DNA of 8,197 nucleotides from CAYGVT01 sp964353355 (GTDB taxonomy: Archaea > Thermoplasmatota > DTKX01 > GCA-020343715), in the NCBI GenBank assembly GCA_964353355.1, contig CAYGVT010000020.1, positions 1-8,197 on the forward strand. The letters run 5' to 3'. Positions within the stretch are counted from its first letter, which is position 1, and every line of letters begins with the position of its first letter. Both the position numbers and the translations under genes were made by a program. This document shows, in pieces, positions 4,604 to 8,197 of the stretch. A model generated the notes under the pieces. It saw only the letters and a program-made list of their open reading frames with translations. It made no database searches and had not been told where the DNA came from.

Positions 4604-5545
4604 CTAGCTGGCGCCCGCCCCGCGGGCCGTTGTGTCCGTCCCTGGTGGTGTCGTGACAATCATCCTTTCTGCCGTACCGGGGGGGGTTTCGACAATCGGG
4701 GGGACACCTACCATAACGGACGTTATCGTGACCGGCACCACCTGTGGCGCCTCGCCGGGCAGCACCACGCTGCCCTGGCCTCCCTGCCAGAGGCTTGCTG
4801 CCATGGCGTGCGCGATGGCCGCGCGGGCGGCCGACGCGGGCACGGCCCTCGCGGACTCGGCGTGGGGCGTTGTCGTGGCCTCCTTCGGGGCCAGCGCCTC
4901 CTTGAACCTGCCAGCGTCGAGGGGCAGCACCCCCTGCTCCATCGCCGCGGTCGCGATGCTGCGAACGACGCCCGCGATGGCCTCGTCGACGAGGTTGAAG
5001 GCCGCGTCGATGGCGAGCTCGCCCGCGACCTCGAGCAGCCTGTCGTTGTCCATTACCATGAGCGCGTCGACCTCGCGGCCCAGCACCTCGAGGCCGTCGC
5101 ACGCCCGCGCGCGGCGGGCGGACTCGACCGAGAACGGGAGGGTCGCGATGGCGAGCACCTGCGCGCCGTTCTTGCGCGCGATGCGCGCGACCTCGGGCGC
5201 GGCGCCCGTGCCGGTGCCGCCGCCCAGGCCCACGGACAGCAGGACCAAGTCGGCGTCCTTGCCGATGTAGTCGTGCAGGACGCACTCCGCCTCCAGCGCG
5301 CACTCGCGGCCGGTCTCGACCGACCCGCGCGCGCCGAAGCCGCGGGTGATGCCCCTTCCGATGAGGAGCTTCGCGTCCGCGTCCACGAACGCGAGGTGCA
5401 TGCAGTCGGTGTTGACCGCGATGCACTCGATCCCCGGGATGCGCTGCTCGCTCAGCCTATGGATGCTGTTCGAGCCCGCGCCCCCAACCCCGACGCATTG
5501 TATGCGCACACGCCTCGCCCCGCCATCCTGCCCCTTGTCGCCCAT
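4604..5545 (-). CDS. FtsZ-family GTPase, non-canonical
   Basis: FtsZ polymerises with GTP into the cell-division ring. The 313-residue product has the N-terminal GTP-binding domain: VGVGGAGSN (18-26), AVNTD (43-47), the tubulin signature GGGTGTG (108-114), LPFSVE (136-141) and NDRLL (167-171), followed by the core helix ending near residue 195. The T7 synergy loop, normally N-x-D-F-A-D, reads PLDAGR (208-213): Asn is Pro and the second catalytic Asp is Arg. The conserved glycine-rich strand after it (GG-x-A-x-x-G-x-G) is absent, and the C-terminal domain is short, ending in a Thr/Pro-rich tail with two PPGT copies. It probably binds GTP but hydrolyses it poorly, so it may be a regulatory paralogue. 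It follows an RHH gene by 145 nt with no evident promoter between, so one operon is likely. A canonical FtsZ would be expected elsewhere in the genome. Confidence 0.88.
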   Translation of the reverse strand: MGDKGQDGGARRVRIQCVGVGGAGSNSIHRLSEQRIPGIECIAVNTDCMHLAFVDADAKLLIGRGITRGFGARGSVETGRECALEAECVLHDYIGKDADLVLLSVGLGGGTGTGAAPEVARIARKNGAQVLAIATLPFSVESARRARACDGLEVLGREVDALMVMDNDRLLEVAGELAIDAAFNLVDEAIAGVVRSIATAAMEQGVLPLDAGRFKEALAPKEATTTPHAESARAVPASAARAAIAHAMAASLWQGGQGSVVLPGEAPQVVPVTITSVMVGVPPIVETPPGTAERMIVTTPPGTDTTARGAGAS

Positions 5546-5690
5546 GTTGTTGCACCGCCTAGCCGACCGACGCCTCTGCCACGCCCAGACCCGGCGGGGG
5601 GTGGGGCCTCGGCACGGCTGGAGCCCATGCTGTCCGTGGACGAGCGCATCCCATCCCTTCCGACCCGACCAGGAGCTTACCTGGACACCT

Positions 5691-6074
5691 CTACCGGGAG
5701 AGCCCCTTGACCCCCTCGGTCAACTCCTCGAGCGCCCGCTTCTGCTTGAAGATGCCGTCCCACTCCGCGGCCTCCTCGGAGATCTTCCGAGCCTGCTCTA
5801 TGGCGTACGCGGCGATGAGCCGCTGCGCCCAGAGCTCCTCGGACCCACCCTGCAGCTGGGCGAGGCGCTTGAGGTTGTTGTACTCCCCCACGGGTAGCCT
5901 CAGGCGGATTGCGACGTCGGATTCGCGGCGGGCGAAGTCCTCGAACAGCCGACGGACGCCCTCGACGATGGCCTCCGTCCTGTTGTGGAAGACGCCCTCC
6001 TGCACGAGGTCGTCGAGCATCGCGTCGACCGTCTGCGGTAGACGGATGCATCGTTGCGTGCTCGCCTCCTTCAT
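5691..6074 (-). CDS. Regulator with RHH domain and second RHH-like repeat (CdrS-like position)
   Basis: A 127-residue DNA-binding protein. Residues 7-45 are a classic RHH domain: strand TQRCIRLPQT, helix VDAMLDDLVQEG, the turn GVFHNRTEAI, then helix VEGVRRLFEDF. Residues 54-96 look like a second copy: strand VAIRLRLP, helix GEYNNLKRLAQL, turn QGGSEEL, helix WAQRLIAAYAIEQ. The C-terminal 30 residues are a charged helix. Two domains in one chain could act as a covalent pseudo-dimer. The ribosome-binding site GGAAGGTGGGA before ATG 6074 is strong. It sits upstream of the ftsZ-like gene on the same strand, the arrangement of haloarchaeal cdrS-ftsZ2, where the RHH protein controls cell-division genes. 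The likely role is autoregulation and control of the ftsZ-like gene; this is by analogy. Confidence 0.8.
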   Translation of the reverse strand: MKEASTQRCIRLPQTVDAMLDDLVQEGVFHNRTEAIVEGVRRLFEDFARRESDVAIRLRLPVGEYNNLKRLAQLQGGSEELWAQRLIAAYAIEQARKISEEAAEWDGIFKQKRALEELTEGVKGLSR

Positions 6075-6213
6075 CGCTTCCCACCTTCCGTCCCGCGGGG
6101 AGCCCGGTCCTTCGGCCCGACCTCCCGCCTAGGTCCCTTGCCCGCGCGCGGAACGCCGCGCCGCTTCACTTGAGCGCGATGTGTCCGCGATACGAGCGTA
6201 ATGCGATTGGTAT

Positions 6214-6232
6214 GCGAATATAAATATTTTGT
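6214..6232 (-). promoter_or_regulatory. Strong BRE/TATA promoter of RHH-ftsZ-like unit
   Basis: The minus strand reads ACAAAATATTTATATTCG, an A-rich BRE followed by TTTATATT, the best promoter match in the window. Transcription should start near 6197, leaving a GC-rich leader of about 120 nt before ATG 6074. That is unusual beside the leaderless genes here. The element is also TATA-like on the plus strand, so divergent transcription cannot be excluded. Confidence 0.65.
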
Positions 6233-6240
6233 CATCCGAG

Positions 6241-6687
6241 TAGCTGGTGGTGAGATGTGGGGCATGCCAGTAGGGACCGTATGTCCGAGGCACGTCATCC
6301 GTCCTTGCGCTCTGGCAGCGATGACATCCGCATGCATGCGACGCGCCCCGGTATGAAGGGGTGCGTTTCATGTGGAGGTCAGGCCCGTGCCTGCCGGGCA
6401 TCAAGTGCATACCGCGGTGCATTACATGCCCCATCCGACCTGCTGGCCAACGACATCCGATAGGTCCGCGCCCGATGTCTCATGGCCGATTGGACGCTTC
6501 GAATGGGGCGTGCGCGGCTGTTGGAAGTGAAACTACACGTCTGCTCGCACAGCGACGCGCGAGGACGAGGACCCGCATCCGACGGGTCGGGAACGAACGC
6601 TGCGCCTTCGACGTGTCATGGTATGTGCATCCAGCAACAGCGCGCACCAGGGGATGCGGCACCGTGACATGGGGGCAGGCGCTCCGC
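6241..6687. other. Intergenic region, about 450 nt, no convincing gene
   Basis: Lies between the promoter of the RHH/ftsZ-like unit and the 3' end of the DUF2240 gene. It holds a 12-bp perfect palindrome, CGCATGCATGCG (6329-6340), and the octamer G(A/T)CATCCG at 6231, 6294, 6323 and 6452. Frames open here have codon use unlike the real genes. It is less GC-biased than the genes, and may be regulatory or hold an untranslated RNA, but no RNA family was recognised. Confidence 0.4.
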
Positions 6688-7191
6688 TCAGGCGGTCCTG
6701 GGCGCCTCGGCTGGCCTCGACTTCTCCACGATAGCGGCCAGCGCATCGTCCGCGAACGGCGCCATGCCCACGCCCAGGTCCGAGCCCACGAGCATCGCTG
6801 CCGCCTCGACCTCGATGCCAAGTTCGCCGGCCTTGCGGTTGATGAGCGCGATGACGTTGCGCTTCTCCAGGTCCGCCTTGATGGCGATGTGGCCCACCAT
6901 CTGGACGAACAGCGGCTCGGTCTCGCCCCCGCCGCGCGCGAGCAGCTCCTTGGAGGGATGGAAGTCGCGAGGCAGCGACAGCTTCCCGTAGTTGAACGTC
7001 GGCTTGAGGCCGCCGGCCGGGCCCTTGATGAGGAGGCGCTTGTTGAGGAAGATGTCCACGACCTCCTCGGCCTCCTTGGGCGTGAACCAACGCAGGTCCA
7101 TCGCCATGGCCAGGCGGAGCTCCTGGGCGCTCATCTCCTCCTTGCCGGAGCGGTTGTAGAGGAATGCGACGATCTCTTTGAGGCGCTCCAC
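6688..7191 (-). CDS. DUF2240 family protein
   Basis: A 167-residue archaeal protein of unknown function. The N-terminal part, VERLKEIVAFLYNRSGKEEM, then LRLAMAMDLRWFTPKEAEEV and a following LLIKG, matches the DUF2240 pattern: a winged-helix-like segment with the characteristic MDLRWF. Then come L-x-P-x-F (residues 63-67), LPRDFHPSKEL, and a helical C-terminal half (about 90-160) including VIALINRKAGELGIEVEAAA. It ends in a short Pro/Ala tail. The GTG at 7191 was chosen: it lies 4 nt after the stop of the HisA-like gene, has AGGGGTGA as ribosome-binding site, and begins exactly where the family similarity starts. A frame extension to 7248 would overlap the upstream gene and looks unrelated. 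Tight spacing means translational coupling to the HisA-like gene. There is no membrane segment, so it is probably cytoplasmic. Confidence 0.82.
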   Translation of the reverse strand: MERLKEIVAFLYNRSGKEEMSAQELRLAMAMDLRWFTPKEAEEVVDIFLNKRLLIKGPAGGLKPTFNYGKLSLPRDFHPSKELLARGGGETEPLFVQMVGHIAIKADLEKRNVIALINRKAGELGIEVEAAAMLVGSDLGVGMAPFADDALAAIVEKSRPAEAPRTA

Positions 7192-7195
7192 CGCA

Positions 7196-8011
7196 TCACC
7201 CCTTGACGTTGTCCACGACCACGCCGCCCCCCTCGACCTCGTCGCCACCCTCCTCGACGATGTCGCCGCGGATCAAGTCGAGCACGCTCACGACCACGCC
7301 CCGCACGCCCAGGGACGACGACCTGATCTCCTCCGCGGTGGCCATGTCGAAGCCGGAGCCGCCGATGTAGAACCTGCGCGAGCGCGCGACCATCTCGCGC
7401 ACGAGCGCATCGTCCATGCGCGCGCCCTTGCGGACGCGCCCCAGCTGCGTGAACAGCACCCGCCGCACGCCGAGCTGCTTCATCTCGGCGAGGAGGTCGA
7501 GCGGGTCCGCCTGCGACATCTCGGCGTCCCTGCTGATGATGTGGTCGCCCGTCCAGTCGAGGCCCAGGACGTAGTCGGAGGAGGCCTCGTGGCACTCGAT
7601 CAGAACGTCCTTGGACGCGAGCGTCTTGGTGCCCAGGATGACACGGGTCGCGCCCGCCATGAACGCGTCGGCCATGTCGTTCATGTCGCGCACGCCGGGG
7701 TCGTACCACACGTTCCTACCCTGGCCGAGGAGGCGGACGTGGCCGAGCTGGGGGCGACCCCTCTCGATGCCATCGATGTCAAGGACGCAGATGGTCTTGT
7801 AGTCCGCCAGATACATGCGCACGAAGTCGTCCAGCGTGATCGGCTTGTCGTCCGCGTCGCTCAGGGCCTCGTAGCGCCCGCGGTTGACGATGACGACGCG
7901 TCCCCTCTGGACGGAGACCGAGGGGATGACCAGGAACGGGCCCTCCAGCTGGGCCGCCGTCGAGGCCTCGCCGGCCTCCTCGCCGTCCGCGTCCTCGGTC
8001 CTTTGCGCCAT
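7196..8011 (-). CDS. HisA-like TIM-barrel protein (COG1411 type)
   Basis: A 271-residue relative of the histidine-biosynthesis isomerase HisA, of the archaeal group usually annotated as related to ProFAR isomerase; its reaction is not established. Visible barrel elements: strand FLVIPSVSVQRGRVVIV (26-42), VLDIDGIERGRP (77-88) with Asp78/Asp80, WYDPGVRDM (102-110), ATRVILGTKT (121-130), YVLGLDW (147-153), VRRVLFTQL (182-190) and the phosphate-binding-type FYIGGSGF (214-221) followed by GVRGVVVSVLDLIRGD. An acidic N-terminal extension of about 20 residues and a Gly/Glu/Val-rich tail flank the barrel. ATG 8011 directly follows a 10-bp inverted repeat that may be an operator. It is the first gene of a pair with the DUF2240 gene. 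It is not histidine HisA itself by context, as no other his genes are present. Confidence 0.82.
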   Translation of the reverse strand: MAQRTEDADGEEAGEASTAAQLEGPFLVIPSVSVQRGRVVIVNRGRYEALSDADDKPITLDDFVRMYLADYKTICVLDIDGIERGRPQLGHVRLLGQGRNVWYDPGVRDMNDMADAFMAGATRVILGTKTLASKDVLIECHEASSDYVLGLDWTGDHIISRDAEMSQADPLDLLAEMKQLGVRRVLFTQLGRVRKGARMDDALVREMVARSRRFYIGGSGFDMATAEEIRSSSLGVRGVVVSVLDLIRGDIVEEGGDEVEGGGVVVDNVKG

Positions 8012-8039
8012 TCTCCCGAGGTAAGCGCGCCTCGGGAGA
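8012..8039. promoter_or_regulatory. Perfect 10-bp inverted repeat at HisA-like start
   Basis: TCTCCCGAGG (8012-8021) and CCTCGGGAGA (8030-8039), with an 8-nt spacer, sit immediately upstream of ATG 8011. A weak TATA-like GGTTATC (8045-8039 on the minus strand) abuts it, so the repeat would cover the transcription start. It reads as a repressor operator, or as a leader hairpin if transcription begins further upstream. Confidence 0.5.
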
Positions 8040-8065
8040 TAACCCTTGTCGTGGTGCGTAAGAGG

Positions 8066-8197
8066 TCAGCCATGTGAAGTGTTGAGGATAGCTGGCCCAT
8101 GTACTAAGAGCTCTTTCTTCTGTACTCGGAACGTTTGACAGACGCTCATCAGCGTCTGGGTGATCTCCGCGCCCTTGGCTGATCTGCTTCCCCCGCT
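8066..8197 (-). CDS. C-terminal fragment resembling IS66-type transposase (enters from right edge)
   Basis: An open minus-strand frame enters from the right edge and stops at 8066, giving 43 residues. They begin SGGSRSAKGAEITQTLMSVC and continue QTFRVQKKELLVHGPAIL. The piece GSRSAKGAEITQTLMSVCQT recalls the end of IS66-family DDE transposases, where a GS-x-R-(S/G)-x-x-G segment precedes a helix. The family helix is normally followed by a P-x-x-Y/F-L type ending; the ending here differs, so the end may be degraded or the family assignment wrong. A stem (8139-8158, CAGACGCT/AGCGTCTG) falls within this frame. Its stop lies only about 55 nt from the start of the HisA-like gene. The assignment rests on a short stretch. 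Confidence 0.4.
   Translation of the reverse strand, partial: SGGSRSAKGAEITQTLMSVCQTFRVQKKELLVHGPAILNTSHG

Noticed and set aside
3654..5426. 590-codon open frame on the minus strand spanning two genes
   Set aside because: It overlaps dtdA and the ftsZ-like gene in another frame and encodes Arg/Gly/Pro/His-rich low-complexity sequence, a by-product of high-GC coding.
5669..5684. CCAGG/CCTGG small hairpin after the RHH gene
   Set aside because: Only 5 bp, no T-run; too weak to claim as a terminator between the RHH and ftsZ-like genes.
4574..5710. 378-codon plus-strand frame opposite the ftsZ-like gene
   Set aside because: Shadow of a gene with clear GTPase motifs; arginine- and aspartate-rich with no domain.
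6361..7206. Cys-containing plus-strand frame starting with GTG in the 6241-6687 gap
   Set aside because: The cysteines are clustered but the frame continues as an antisense shadow of the DUF2240 gene, and its codon use in the gap is not gene-like.
7178..8077. 299-codon plus-strand frame opposite the HisA-like gene
   Set aside because: Antisense shadow of the TIM-barrel gene.
8139..8158. Perfect 8-bp hairpin CAGACGCT/AGCGTCTG as a terminator
   Set aside because: It lies inside the transposase-like frame, has no T-run, and is likely incidental to the coding sequence.

Overview
The window looks archaeal and most likely euryarchaeal; a Thermoplasmata-like lineage is a guess. The basis is an archaeal D-aminoacyl-tRNA deacylase (DTD2/GEK1 type), an archaeal-style KptA with an N-terminal zinc ribbon, a DUF2240-type protein, a COG1411-type HisA-like barrel and an FtsZ-family GTPase. 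In addition, TATA boxes lie about 23-27 nt upstream of several start codons, which suggests leaderless transcription. Most genes are GC-rich with G/C at third codon positions.

Left part (1-2690) is accessory in character. A ribbon-helix-helix (RHH) gene and a zinc-ribbon gene that runs off the left edge overlap on the minus strand. They diverge from a clearly more AT-rich 247-codon gene of unknown function with a possible winged helix. Downstream of that gene is a non-coding stretch (1172-1517). It holds a symmetrical inverted repeat, each arm with three CGTGT/ACACG boxes, and an array of TGCAT boxes mostly 11 bp apart. The layout (CopG-like RHH, DNA-binding protein, iteron-like repeats) resembles a small plasmid replicon or integrated element, but this is inference. 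Then come an orphan VapB-like antitoxin gene (minus), an unrecognised 127-aa gene (plus) with a hairpin-plus-T-run terminator, and a 32-codon microprotein gene.

Right part (2694-8011) is a minus-strand block of conserved genes in several transcription units. Read in the direction of transcription these are: a HisA-like TIM barrel and a DUF2240 protein, coupled with a few nt between them; a 127-aa protein with an RHH domain and a second RHH-like segment, followed by an FtsZ-family protein; dtdA (D-aminoacyl-tRNA deacylase); and kptA (RNA 2'-phosphotransferase). The RHH-FtsZ pair recalls the haloarchaeal cdrS-ftsZ2 operon. This FtsZ keeps the GTP-binding signature but has an altered T7 synergy loop and a reduced C-terminal domain, so it is probably a non-canonical, hydrolysis-impaired paralogue. 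dtdA and kptA both act on tRNA or RNA.

At the right edge a minus-strand open frame enters from outside the window and resembles the C-terminal end of an IS66-like transposase. No tRNA, rRNA or CRISPR array was seen.
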